This document shows positions 22,436 to 32,564 of a stretch of DNA of 64,000 nt, one piece after another. The stretch's first letter is position 1, and each line of letters opens with the position of its first letter. The position numbers and the translations under genes are program-made. The notes below the pieces were generated by a model that saw only the letters and a list, made by a program, of their open reading frames with translations, did no database searches and was not told the origin of the DNA. The DNA comes from Leucosporidium creatinivorum (taxonomy: Eukaryota; Basidiomycota; Microbotryomycetes; Leucosporidiales; Leucosporidiaceae): positions 273,289-337,288 of the forward strand of contig BCKL01000027.1 of assembly GCA_001600635.1 (NCBI GenBank). The letters are read 5' to 3'.

Positions 22436-23599
22436 GGTTGATGAGATGCGAAGTTGCTGGTGAGGCGAGTGGACGGAGAACAAGAGAGGCGAGTGGACGA
22501 AAGCGATTTTGACCCTTTCATGCCTCGCCGCCGAGAGGACCGAGATCCGAGAATCCCGTCTCTCAATCTTTTGACGGCTCGCTGACGCACCCTCGGGAGT
22601 CGGCATGGCTCTGATTGCTGCAAAGTCAGCAGGATATCGGGGAGAGACCGCCCGGGATGTTTCGATGCAGATGACACGCGGCCGAAGTGCTGAGGCAGCG
22701 AGTCTGTACTGAGCTGCAGCCTGTTTGGCGGCAAGTGAAGTTGTTGCATGCCAGCTTCAGTTGAGCGATGATGGGCTACAGGGTGCAGAACGAGGCGCGA
22801 GGTCTTTCGGAGATGATCTTGCGCCGAGAATCGAGTCTCCGCTGCCTGAGAAGGTCGTGCGGCAGCATCCATCACTGCTAGAAGTTTTTGATAGAGTAGA
22901 CTCCTCTGAAGCGATACCGACGCCGACAACCTACAGGAGCTGCGAAATGAGGAGTATGCGGAAGACGAGGACGTTCAGACTCGGCGACGACGACTCTCGA
23001 CCCCAGGAAGGACTGTAAGCTAGACTTGGCGGGAGGAGGCATAAAGCGAGGATAGCGTAAGGTAGACACTCTCGCATAAACCCTGCGTGTCGAGGTTGAA
23101 GAGGAACGAAGAGGTGGAGGAGTGTGGGAGAGACGACTCGGCACTCGATTCGGCGATAGTTTGCGGTGAGCAGGACGGGTTCAGATCCGTGGCTGTGGCC
23201 ACGATGGAAGACATAGCGTCAAATTAGTACTCTAGCTTTTCCTCACGCCACTCGAGCAAGCTGTCGGGACGTGAAAGCGAGCGAGACACGCTCGGAGGAG
23301 AGCTCGGCGAAGGTTGCTCGCTGGTCTAGTCACTCGGCTGAGAGATGCATGTGCGAGATCAACAGCACGTATGCACTCAGAAAGCAAGGGCTGACGCCCG
23401 ACTGGTTCATCTTCATGGAGACCCCTCTCGAAGGACGACTTGGCCTGAGGGGCAGCTCGACACTCCCTGCCTCTTGCTTCACTCGCTCGTCATCAACCCC
23501 GACTCGCTAGCAGCACAGGAGCACTCTAACTAAAGCTGTACACCGCGATACCACGTACCAAACACTCACCATCAGTTCCGGCTCCCACTCACTCGCAAG
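22436..23599. other. Long divergent intergenic region
   Basis: About 1160 bases between the divergent starts of the transporter gene and the FBXO9-like gene, the longest spacer without a repeat in the window. Short open frames exist, for example a 64-codon one near 23020-23214 on the minus strand, but none has a domain. I see no tRNA or repeat array. The length leaves room for regulatory sites of the transporter. Confidence 0.4.
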
Positions 23600-25662
23600 A
23601 TGACGCCTCCACCCGGAACGGAACCGCCTGAAGCAGTGCTCCCCGAGCTGGAGGAGGAGCTGTCCAACTTCCGCAGGGAATGGATCGAGGAGAGCAAACG
23701 TCGCAAGGCTGCACCCCAAGCCCCTACGCCTCGCTCGCCTCCTCGCGCTCCTGCCGCTGAGCTTACTCAGGCGGGCAAGGACTCGTCGCCGCCTGCTGCT
23801 ACTTCTAGCTCACCAACGCGAAGGAAGACGAATCGAAGGGATAGCACTGGAATCGAGGAGCGGCTGGAAGGCACCGTGCTCGAGGAGAAGTGGAAGCCGA
23901 AGGCGCCTCAGAACGCTCTCGAGCTGTACGCGGTGGCCGTCGCTTCTGAGCGGGAAGGCAGGCTTAACGATGGTGAGTTATGTCACAAAGACGATGTACC
24001 TGCTGTCTGCTCCGTCCCCCTCGCTTCTACTGCTGGAGCTCAAGAGCTGACCTTGTTGTCGTCCTCAGCGCTATCGAGCTATCGCCAGGCCTTTCGACTC
24101 GACCCCGACGTCGACAAGGCGTACCATCGAGCTGTAGTAACTCCTCATGCTTCGCGCGGAAGCGAGCCACATGGCCACCTTCCCTCGACTTCGACGTCGA
24201 CCTCCGCCGATCCAAAGCCGAAGCCATCGCTGCTGGAGAAGGAGCCGATCGATCCTCACGCTTTCCAATTCCAGCGGACGCTACAGATGCATGCCGACTA
24301 TGCGGCCGAGTCCGAGCATCGCAGCGTAGCAGCTGTCGAAGAAGGCATGGGAGCGGGAACGGCGCACGAGGACACCACTCACCCATCGAGCACGACTTTC
24401 CTCTTTCAATCGCTCATGCGGTCCATCGCCGCCAATCCTTACGAGCGACCCGCTCCCGCCATCGACGTCTCCTCCAGCGCTACTTCGCCGCCCGTCGAGC
24501 CATCGCCGATGAAAGCCAAAGCCGAAGCGCCGCCCTCGACTGCCACCCCCGACGAGGCTCTGGCCGACCTCACCTTCATCCCCGAAGACCCAGAACTACC
24601 TCTCCCACTTCTTGCTCTCCCTCGCGAGGTCCTTCTCCTCATCCTTCGCTTCCTCGCCCTCACCTCGGTCATCCCTCCCCCTCGGCCATCGCACACCAAC
24701 GAGGGAGCGCCCCCGTTCAAGAGCAAGCGAGGAGCTCGGAAGAAGACTTTGAAGGAGGAGATGAGCGCCATCGAGCTGGATCTGGATCTGGAGGACGTCG
24801 AACGGCCGTGGAAGATGGACGTCGAGGCGTTGGAGCGATTCGCGAGGACGTGCCGAGCTGGTCGGATCCTAACGCTCGACTCGGGTATCTGGCGAGCTCT
24901 CTGCCGACAGAGCTACGTCCCGCCGCACCAGATCAGTCGAGAGGAGGATGCTTTCCAGATTGTCAAGTCGCACGGGAGCGATTGGAGGCGATGCTTCATC
25001 GAGCAGTGAGTAGGCTGCTGTACGTCAGCGACACCTCGCTGACTTCTTTGCCTCTCACAACAGCCCTCGGCTACGCTTCGACGGCTGCTACATTAGCGTC
25101 GTAACCTACCTGCGCCGAGGAGAGGGCGCCTCGTGGTATGCTCCTTCGCATCTCATCACCTTCTACCGCTACTTCCGCTTCTACGCTTCGGTGAGCAGCA
25201 TCTTCCCCTCGCCCCCAATGGCCTAGCTGATCTCTGAGTCTCGACAGGGGCTCGCCATCTCCCTTCTCAGCACCGACGCGCCCGGCTCGGTCGTTCGGAA
25301 TCTCAACCCTTCCCTCCGCGTCAAAGGCCTTACGTTTGGCCGATGGCGGCTACGAGGCGAGGAGGTCGAGCTGTGGGGACTCGAGGATCCGTCGGTGGAG
25401 GAGAGCAGGAGGAAGTACTCGTTCAGGGTGAATTGTCGGCTCAAGAGCTCGACGAGGGGCAGGATGTGAGTCGCCGAGCTTCTCAGCTTCGCTCCTCGAC
25501 GTCGGCTGATCCTCTCTCATTGCACACAGGAACAAGCTAGAGATGCTGTCGATGGCTACGGAGCATAGGACGACTTTGGAGCTCGAGGGTCTACCCATAA
25601 AGCCCACCAAGCCCTTCTTCTTCTCCAAGGTGGCTAGCTACGCCGGCGAGGACCTCGAGTAG
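23600..25662 (+). CDS. F-box only protein 9 / Hrt3-type SCF subunit (595 aa)
   Basis: Five exons: 23600-23972, 24069-25005, 25064-25190, 25248-25465 and 25530-25662. A TPR-like pair of helices lies near residues 110-145 (ALELYAVAVASEREGRLN, then SYRQAFRLDPDVDKAYHR). After a disordered stretch comes the F-box (LPREVLLLILRFLAL). The conserved FBXO9/Hrt3 C-terminal region follows, with CRQSYVPP, FDGCYISVVTYLRRGE, ITFYRYFRFY and GLTFGRWRLRGE. Family members are substrate receptors of SCF ubiquitin ligases; yeast Hrt3 binds Skp1. Intron 1 (96 nt) is in frame and stop-free, so its removal is inferred from its GTGAGT and GCTGACC motifs and from the TPR fit. The gene is convergent with the next F-box-like gene. 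Confidence 0.9.
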
Positions 25663-25822
25663 AGCATCGCAATAGACATACAGGTAGACAGTCACAATTG
25701 ACGCCAGCGAAGCGAGCCGCCTCTTCGCAGCCAACGCCTTTAGCACGCTTCTCGGTCCGCCCCTCGCTGGACCCTTCGCGCTAATCGATGATCAGGCCCA
25801 AGAATGTGTCCAGTGCATCGTA

Positions 25823-27568
25823 CTAATCCAACTCGACCTCCCTCCTAGAGTTCAAAGGCCTCACCAGCTCGATCAATTCCTTCAACTTGGCTCGGTCTTT
25901 CGTCCTCTCGCACTCCTCCCTCAACTTCTCTCCATACGCCAGCGTATCCTTCACATCCTGCACCCAAATCCCGCTCTCAATCTCCTCCTCCTCGTCTGCA
26001 TGCGGCTCCCAGCGTTCCCTGTACTCGTCCACTCCCTCCGTTTCGTCGAACGCGTTGCGAAGCCTCGGTCGTCCCCACGGCCCAGCGGAGTTGGCGAAGA
26101 CTCCGAGCTCCTGGGCCATCTGCGCCACCCGAACCGATATGGAGGGAGGGAGCTGGGCGTCGCAGCAGAGGTTCTCGCCGAATTCGAAAGTGGAGAGCGT
26201 GCGCACGGGGAATACTCGGCGGTGGAGGAGTTGGTAGAGGCCGCCTTCTGGGAGGAGGTGAGGGAGGAAAAGTCGGTGGTAGGTAGATATGATGTCGCCA
26301 CCGGCGTCGATGCTACGGGGAATGGTGGAGCCGATGCCGATAGTGAGGTGACGGAGGGGAGCGGCGGCGAAAGCCGAAAGGAGGGCGTGGACGTGGAGGA
26401 CTCCGCCGTCGAGGGTGAGGCTGACGAGATGAGGCAAGTCCGGGAACTTGGACAGCCTCGTCCACACGCGTTCGTCGAAATGGTCGAAGTTGAGTTCGAG
26501 CGAGACGAGGTTTGGAGCCAGCTTGCCAACGAATCCGCAAAGCTCGTCGGTCATGTCGAAGGTGCTGCAGGAGAAGTGGCGAAGGGTTTCCATCGACGCC
26601 CATTCCGACTTCCAGGCCTCCTCGAGTCGTAGTGGACCTCCAAGGTCCGAGACGATGGCCACGCTGAGCTTGACGAGACCTCGGAGCTGGAGCAGCGCGG
26701 CCTCGAAGTCCTTGTGCTCGGTTTGACCGACGGGAGAGGCAGGGAAGGTGTCGTTTCCTTCGATAATGAGCTCCTTGAGGTTGGAGAAGCGTTGCAGCAT
26801 CACGGGGAGGCAGCGTGGCGGGAACTCGACGAGGCGCAGCCGCTGGATTTTGGCGGCGAGGATGTCGAAGGCGGCCTGAGGTGCTGTACGAGACTGCCCT
26901 TGAGCCGAGCCTCCAGACTCGCATGCGACAAGCCATCCTGCACCGACATGATCGAGCTCGAGTTCGTGTAGTCGAGGGAGGACGGGGAGGACTCGGAGCA
27001 GGTCGCCGAGGATGTCTCGCGCGGGGCGCGCCGACCTTGCGGATCGAACGTCGACGAGTACCACTCTCTTGATGTAGTGAGAGTAGCGTGGGATGATGGA
27101 GTAGTTGAAGTAACTGTCGACGGGCTGCAGAGCGCTGATCGTCTGTTCTCGGCGAATCAGCTCAGTCGCAGATTTGAGGTCGGGCGAGCTTACCTGGAAG
27201 ATGAGAGGAGCGGAGATAGAGTTGAACTCTCTGTCCACCGCAAAGAGCGCGTTGGTCGTCCTGCCCCACCAGCTGTTCAGCACCTTGCGTCTCGTTTGGC
27301 CCGAAACATCCTCATCGTCCCATCTCTCCACCTCATCATCCGACTCCTCTCCCGAGGCTCCCGGAACGTCACCTACAACTGGAAGGCAGCTGTTTCCTCC
27401 TGCACCAAGGCGCTCTCGAAACGCCTCGTCGGCGGCGTGTGCGAGCTCAGCGATCCGAACTTTGACGTCGAAAGGCAGCTTGAATCTCGGGGAAGGGGGG
27501 GAGGGTGCAGCTGTGTTGCTATCGTTGCTGTGGTCGCTGATCCAGCTTGTTCCGTCGTCGTCGTCCAT
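25823..27568 (-). CDS. F-box-like leucine-rich protein, tandem copy 1 (564 aa)
   Basis: Two exons: 27568-27194 and 27142-25823. The intron is 51 nt, a multiple of three and stop-free, with donor GTAAGC and acceptor AACAG. The start is taken at MDDDDGTSWISDHS; an in-frame ATG at 27703 also exists, and the segment between them is conserved in the tandem copy. LPFDVKVRIAELAHAADEAF and then AVDREFNSISAPLIFQ form the F-box-like N-terminal unit common in basidiomycetes, where a short helix block is followed by LRR-like repeats. Repeats include LPRLHELELDH, FSNLKELIIEGND and PNLVSLELNF. The C-terminus ends with a charged helical tail. The function is not known; SCF receptor is an inference. Confidence 0.82.
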   Translation of the reverse strand: MDDDDGTSWISDHSNDSNTAAPSPPSPRFKLPFDVKVRIAELAHAADEAFRERLGAGGNSCLPVVGDVPGASGEESDDEVERWDDEDVSGQTRRKVLNSWWGRTTNALFAVDREFNSISAPLIFQVSSPDLKSATELIRREQTISALQPVDSYFNYSIIPRYSHYIKRVVLVDVRSARSARPARDILGDLLRVLPVLPRLHELELDHVGAGWLVACESGGSAQGQSRTAPQAAFDILAAKIQRLRLVEFPPRCLPVMLQRFSNLKELIIEGNDTFPASPVGQTEHKDFEAALLQLRGLVKLSVAIVSDLGGPLRLEEAWKSEWASMETLRHFSCSTFDMTDELCGFVGKLAPNLVSLELNFDHFDERVWTRLSKFPDLPHLVSLTLDGGVLHVHALLSAFAAAPLRHLTIGIGSTIPRSIDAGGDIISTYHRLFLPHLLPEGGLYQLLHRRVFPVRTLSTFEFGENLCCDAQLPPSISVRVAQMAQELGVFANSAGPWGRPRLRNAFDETEGVDEYRERWEPHADEEEEIESGIWVQDVKDTLAYGEKLREECERTKDRAKLKELIELVRPLNSRREVELD

Positions 27569-27881
27569 TTGAGCAAAGATGTGGCAGGAAGAAGAGCGAC
27601 AAACGGCTGGAAGCCTCCGGCCTTTGCCCTCCGCCGTCTCCTCTCCTCGAGGCTCGCGGACGAGGCTCCAGTTGCGTCTCTCTCCCTTTCCACGCAGCAG
27701 CATCTTGCCGACGGGGACTTCGAGTAGAGTATCGCATTATAGACGTACGGGTCGACAATCAGACCTGGTGGCAGCGAACTGAGCCGCTCTTCGCAGTCAG
27801 CTCGCTTCTCGGTCGGTCGCTCGCTCGCCTCTTCACCCGCTACTCGACTCCCAGGCTCAGGAAGAGATCGAATACACACTA

Positions 27882-29621
27882 CTAGTCCAACTCAACTTCC
27901 CTCCTAGAGTTCAAAGGCCTCACCAACTCAATCAACTCCTTCAACTTGGCTCGGTCCTTCGTCCTCTCGCACTCCTCCCTCAACCTCTTCCCATACGCCA
28001 ACGTATCCTTCACATCCTGCACCCAGATTCCGCTCTCGATCTCCTCCTCCTCGTCTGTATGCGGCTCCCAGCGCTCCCTGTACTCGTCAACTCCCGGTCC
28101 GTCGAAGGCGTTGCGAAGCTTCGGGCGCTTCCAGTACTCGGTGGGAGCGGCGACGACCTCGAAGTCCCGAGCCATTTGCGCGATATGGACCGAAAGGGAC
28201 GGGGGAAGGAGGGCCTCGCAGCTGAGGTTGTCGCCAAACTTCAACGAGAGGAGGGTGCGAAGAGGGAAGACTCGGCGATAAAGGAGTTGGTAGAGGCCGC
28301 CCGAGGGAAGGAGATGAGGGAGCACGTGCTGGTGAAGGGCCGAAATGACATCTCCGCCGTCGTCGACGTCTTGGGGGAGACTCGCAGAGAGGCCGACCGA
28401 GAGGTAGCGAAGAGGGGCGGAGGCGAATGCCGAGAGGAGCGCGTGAGTGTGAAGGATGCCTCCGTCGAGGTCAAGGTCGACGAGATGGGGGAAGTCGGGA
28501 AGCTTGAGTAGTGCGTGCCACGCTTGCTTCTCGAAGTGCTCGTAGTTGAGCTTGAGCGTGACGAGGTTTGGCGCCAACTTGCCGAGGAAGATGAACAGCT
28601 CGGCGGTGAACACGTCGGCGCTGCAGGCGAAGTGGCGAAGACTTCCCAACGATGCCCAATTCGACGTCCAAGCGTGTTCCATGCGGAGAGGACCTCCCTC
28701 GTCGGTGACGATACCCAGCTCGAGCTTGACGAGACCTCGGAGATTGCGCAAGGCATCCTGGAACTCCTTGTGCTCGGTCTCGTCTTCTGGACGAGCGGGG
28801 AATGTGTCGTTTCCTCGGATGGTGAGCTCCTTGAGGCTGGTGAACCGGCGAAGCATCATCGGAAGACAGCGAGGAGGGAAGTTGACGAGTCGGAGGCGTT
28901 CGATCTTGGTAGCGAGGAGGTTGAAGGCGGCCTGAGGTACCGGCGTGCCCGAGTCGGACTCTTCACACTCTACAATCCATCCAGCGCTGGCGTGGTCGAG
29001 CTCCAGCTCTTGCAGCCGAGGGAACAGGGGAAGGACTCGAAGGAGGTTGGCGAGAATCGTTTGCGCGTGCTGCCCAGCTTTCTCCGCGTGTTCGACGTCC
29101 AGGAGCACGGCCTTCTTGATGTATTGGGAGTAGCCGGGAACGATGGAGTAGCTGAAGAAGTTGTTGACGGGATGCGAGACGCTGATGGTCTGTTTCGGCG
29201 ATTCGGTCAGCTCGGCGCTGCTGTTCTGATGGCTCGTTCGACTCACCTGGAAGACGAGAGGCGCCGCAATAGCGTTGAACTCCTTGTCCACGGCGCGGAG
29301 AGCGATTGTCGCCTTGCCCCACCAGCTAGTCGCCGCCTTCTCCTGCCTTGGCTCGCCGTACTCATCCCACCGTGCGTAGTCGTCCTCGTCGTCCTCGTCC
29401 TCGCGAGCGTCCGCCTCGTCCCTCTTCATAGTAGGAAGACTCTTGTCTCCCTCCCATCCAGTACGCGTTCGAAATATCTCGTCGGCGGCGTGTGCGAGCT
29501 CAGCGATCCGGACTTTGACGTCGAAGGGCAGCTTGAATCTCGGGGAAGGGGGGGAGGGTGCAGCCGTGTCGCCATTATCGCTGTGGTCGCTGATCCAGCT
29601 TGTTCCGTCGTCGTCGTCCAT
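27882..29621 (-). CDS. F-box-like leucine-rich protein, tandem copy 2 (560 aa)
   Basis: Two exons: 29621-29247 and 29189-27882. The 57-nt intron is again a multiple of three and stop-free, and carries GTGAGT and GCTGACC. The protein is collinear with copy 1 over its whole length. The starts (MDDDDGTSWISDHS) and the ends (IWVQDVKDTLAYG, KELIELVRPLNSRREVELD) are nearly identical, while the middle has diverged, for example LRLVNFPPRCLPMMLRRF against LRLVEFPPRCLPVMLQRF. Similarity continues upstream of the start and into the 3' flank, which indicates a tandem duplication of the full gene. It is divergent from the ubiquitin protease gene. The function is unknown. Confidence 0.82.
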   Translation of the reverse strand: MDDDDGTSWISDHSDNGDTAAPSPPSPRFKLPFDVKVRIAELAHAADEIFRTRTGWEGDKSLPTMKRDEADAREDEDDEDDYARWDEYGEPRQEKAATSWWGKATIALRAVDKEFNAIAAPLVFQVSRTSHQNSSAELTESPKQTISVSHPVNNFFSYSIVPGYSQYIKKAVLLDVEHAEKAGQHAQTILANLLRVLPLFPRLQELELDHASAGWIVECEESDSGTPVPQAAFNLLATKIERLRLVNFPPRCLPMMLRRFTSLKELTIRGNDTFPARPEDETEHKEFQDALRNLRGLVKLELGIVTDEGGPLRMEHAWTSNWASLGSLRHFACSADVFTAELFIFLGKLAPNLVTLKLNYEHFEKQAWHALLKLPDFPHLVDLDLDGGILHTHALLSAFASAPLRYLSVGLSASLPQDVDDGGDVISALHQHVLPHLLPSGGLYQLLYRRVFPLRTLLSLKFGDNLSCEALLPPSLSVHIAQMARDFEVVAAPTEYWKRPKLRNAFDGPGVDEYRERWEPHTDEEEEIESGIWVQDVKDTLAYGKRLREECERTKDRAKLKELIELVRPLNSRREVELD

Positions 29622-29789
29622 TCGAGCAAAGATGTGGCAGGAATAAGAGCGACGAACGGCTTCAAGTCGTCGAAGGAGGAGCTTCGGGCTTTGCCCTCCG
29701 CCGTCTCCTCGCGGACGAGGCTCCAGCTTTGTCTCTTTCGCTTTCACCACATCAACAACCGTCTAATACACACTCGACTACAGTACAGG
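29622..29789. promoter_or_regulatory. Divergent promoter, F-box-like gene / ubiquitin protease
   Basis: 168 bases between divergent start codons. Part of it (near 29625-29720) resembles the sequence upstream of the tandem F-box-like copy 1, so this promoter side was duplicated with the gene. Confidence 0.5.
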
Positions 29790-32501
29790 ATGGCCTTCTG
29801 GCGCTCCATTCCAGTAGCAGTCGACGTAGGAAGGGCGCCAATGCCTCCGCCCGAGCTGCCCTCCGCGCTCGCTCCTCCCCGCGCCAGCAACAGGCCGCCG
29901 TCGCCGTTCGAGGTCGAGCAACGAGCAGCCGGACGACCGGATACAGCGCACCATCCGTCTCTGCGCGACGCTGTACAGACAGTCATCGACGAAGGACGGG
30001 AGCAGCGAGGCAAGATGGACAAAGGCCGACCTCGAGTGCATCCGCGCACCATAACACGGCAGCCGTCGTTGACGAGGGTGGTGCAGGAAGCAGTGCAGCA
30101 GGATAAGGAGACGAAGAAGCGATTGGGATTAGGACTAGGAAGCTTGCTTGGCAGGCGCAAGTCGCGGGAAGCCAAGGAGGCAAAGGGTCGGCGAGCAGCG
30201 CCAGAGTCAGCTCAAATGGAGGCCGAAACTCACCTCAGCACGCAGCAAGATACCAGGGAAAACGAGCCGTCGTCGTCAGAGTCGAGCGAGAGCGAGGAAG
30301 AGCCCGAGCCGCTCGTCGACCGCTCTGCTCAGCGCCGAGGATCGCTCTCCCGCCCTTCCGCCACAGCCCCTCCCCTCTCCCGCTCAAACTCTACATACAC
30401 ACCAGATCATTCCTCTGCTTCACCGCCACTCTCGCCTCCACCTCGTCCTTCTTCCCTCAACCGTCGTTCCACCATCGCCGAAGTCCCCTCCGAGCCGGCA
30501 CATGCTCGGTCTTCCTCTCTCTCCAGATCATCTCACCAGGACGGAACGGGAAGAGTAGCCAGCTACAGCATCTATCAAGCGTCACGGAACGTATCAGGCA
30601 GCTATACGACACGACCGCCTTCGCATCGAGTGAACGCCGAAGTCGACGAGGAGGATCGATACTACGCTACCGCCACTCCGTACCTCCCATCTCGAGAGCA
30701 GGCCCCTTACTCTCCTTCTCATCTCCCGCCTCCCTCTGCAGCTTATCGCAGCCGACCGATGAGCCCTCGAATGCCACCTCCGCACCTCATCGCTCCCTCG
30801 GCGCCTCGCCCGACTTCGAAGTCACCGCCTCCTCCCCTTCGACACCTCGAGGACGGGATGGAACGACTCTCGATCGACTCTCGTCCGGCTTCCGAGCGCC
30901 TTCCGCCTCTCCCTCTCTCGCAAAACCGAGCCCCGCCGTCTTCCGCCGCCCGCCCCAGCCCGAGCAACGGCTTCTTCGGCATCACCGGACTCACCAATCT
31001 CGGCAACTCGTGCTACATGAGCTCTCTTCTGCAGTGTCTATCCGCTACCGAGCAATTTGCCTCCTTCCTTACGAGTGAGCTCGCTTTTTGATTCGTCGCC
31101 TCTCTCGGTCGGCAGCTCACGCTTCTCTCATTGTCGCAGGTGGCCGTTACAAAGCTGAGATCAACACAAAAAATACATGGGGAACTCGAGGCGTGCTAGC
31201 GAGGGTACGCGCACCTCTCGCTGCTTAACGGCGGGAGCTCACCTTAGCGCCGAGCTGACGAATATATCATTCAGGCTACGGCGCAGCTGGTTCGAGTCCT
31301 CCAAAGCGAAGAGATGATCGAGGCAGCTCCCACCACCTTCCGCGTGAGCCTCAGATCTCTGCTACTCCTCCGGTTCCTCGACTGACCCTTGGCTCCATTC
31401 GCAGAACACCTTTGTCATCTTCAAGCCCGACTTCCACGGCAATGCGCAGTACGACGCTCAAGAATTTCTCGGCTACCTCCTCGACGGACTGCACGAGGAC
31501 CTCAATCTCGTCCTCACTCGCCCACCGCCCCCGCCGCCCGACTCGCCCGAGATGGAGGCGAGGTTGGAGAGGCTACCGGAGGTCATTGGAGCCGATCTGG
31601 ATTGGGAGAGGTATCTTGAGCGAAACTATTCGATTGTGGTAGAGTTGTTCCAGGGTGAGTTCTCATCAGCGTCGACCTCGCTCGCTTCCGAGCTGACCCT
31701 CGTTTCTTTGCAGGCCAACTGAGGAGCAAGCTCACTTGCTTGATCTGCAACAGAGTGAGCTGAGCTCGGTTCGGCCTTCCTGTAGCTCTCTTTGACCTGC
31801 CGCCCATCGACAGACCTCCACCACTTTCAACGCCTTCCAAACGCTCTCACTTCCAATTCCGACGCCGACTCGCCAGCACCCCAATATCGACCTCGCCGAC
31901 TGCTTCAACTCGTTCCTCAAGTCGGAAGTCATCGAAGGCGAGGATGCATGGTACATTCGAACGAGCCCTCCTCTTGCTCGACGCCGTTAACACTTCAGCG
32001 CTCGTAGGAATTGCCCTCGCTGCCGCTCGCCTCAGCCCTCCAGCAAATGGCTCTCTATCTCCCGCCTTCCTCCAATCCTCATCATCCATCTCAAGCGCTT
32101 CGCTTCGTTCGACACGGTCTCGGAGAAGGTCGAGACGTCCGTCGACTTTCCGTTCGACCTGGACCTCAGCGACTTGCTGCCGAAGGTACCGAAGGGCGTC
32201 GTGAGGCCGATACCGGACGACACGGAGTGCGAAAAGAGCTACTCCCTTTTCGGAGTCATCAACCACTATCCTCATCGTCGAGGAGATGAGCTCGGATCGG
32301 GGCATTGTGAGTTCGGCGCCGAGCTTCTCATCTCATACCGGGCGCCTGCTAACACCTCCGCTCTCCACAGACACCGCGATGATCAAGAGGCAAGACGAAT
32401 GGTTCGAGTTGGACGATGAGCTGATGGAAGTGATAGACGCAGAAGTCGTTTCCGAGGCTTCTCAATCGGCGTACCTCCTTTGGTACAGCCTCCAGTCGTA
32501 G
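29790..32501 (+). CDS. Ubiquitin-specific protease, Doa4/USP8-like (758 aa)
   Basis: Eight exons: 29790-31074, 31140-31204, 31275-31343, 31405-31654, 31714-31754, 31814-31950, 32008-32306 and 32371-32501. The N-terminal 395 residues are disordered and Ser/Pro-rich. The C19 peptidase domain then starts GFFGITGLTNLGNSCYMSS, with the catalytic Cys at about residue 408. It goes on with DAQEFLGYLLDGLHEDL, two Cys pairs of a zinc site (LTCLICN and NCPRCRS), and the His box GSGHYTAMIK with WFELDDE, and ends SAYLLWY. The block order resembles USP8 and yeast Doa4/Ubp5, which remove ubiquitin from endosomal cargo. That specificity is inference, since the N-terminus has no recognised domain. It is convergent with the sorting-nexin gene 63 bp away. 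Confidence 0.92.
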
Positions 32502-32564
32502 ACATTCGTCAGCGATGCAGAATCAAAGCTCGATGTGCAGATCATACTACGAGCCGAGAAGAGG

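Noticed and set aside
23020-23214. 64-codon minus-strand frame upstream of the FBXO9-like gene
   Set aside because: No domain; part of it resembles the antisense of the MYND-gene end found in the dispersed repeats, but the match is too short to call.
28515-31091. 858-codon plus-strand frame running into the ubiquitin protease
   Set aside because: Its first 425 codons are antisense to the F-box-like gene; the protease has its own ATG at 29790 and a divergent promoter.
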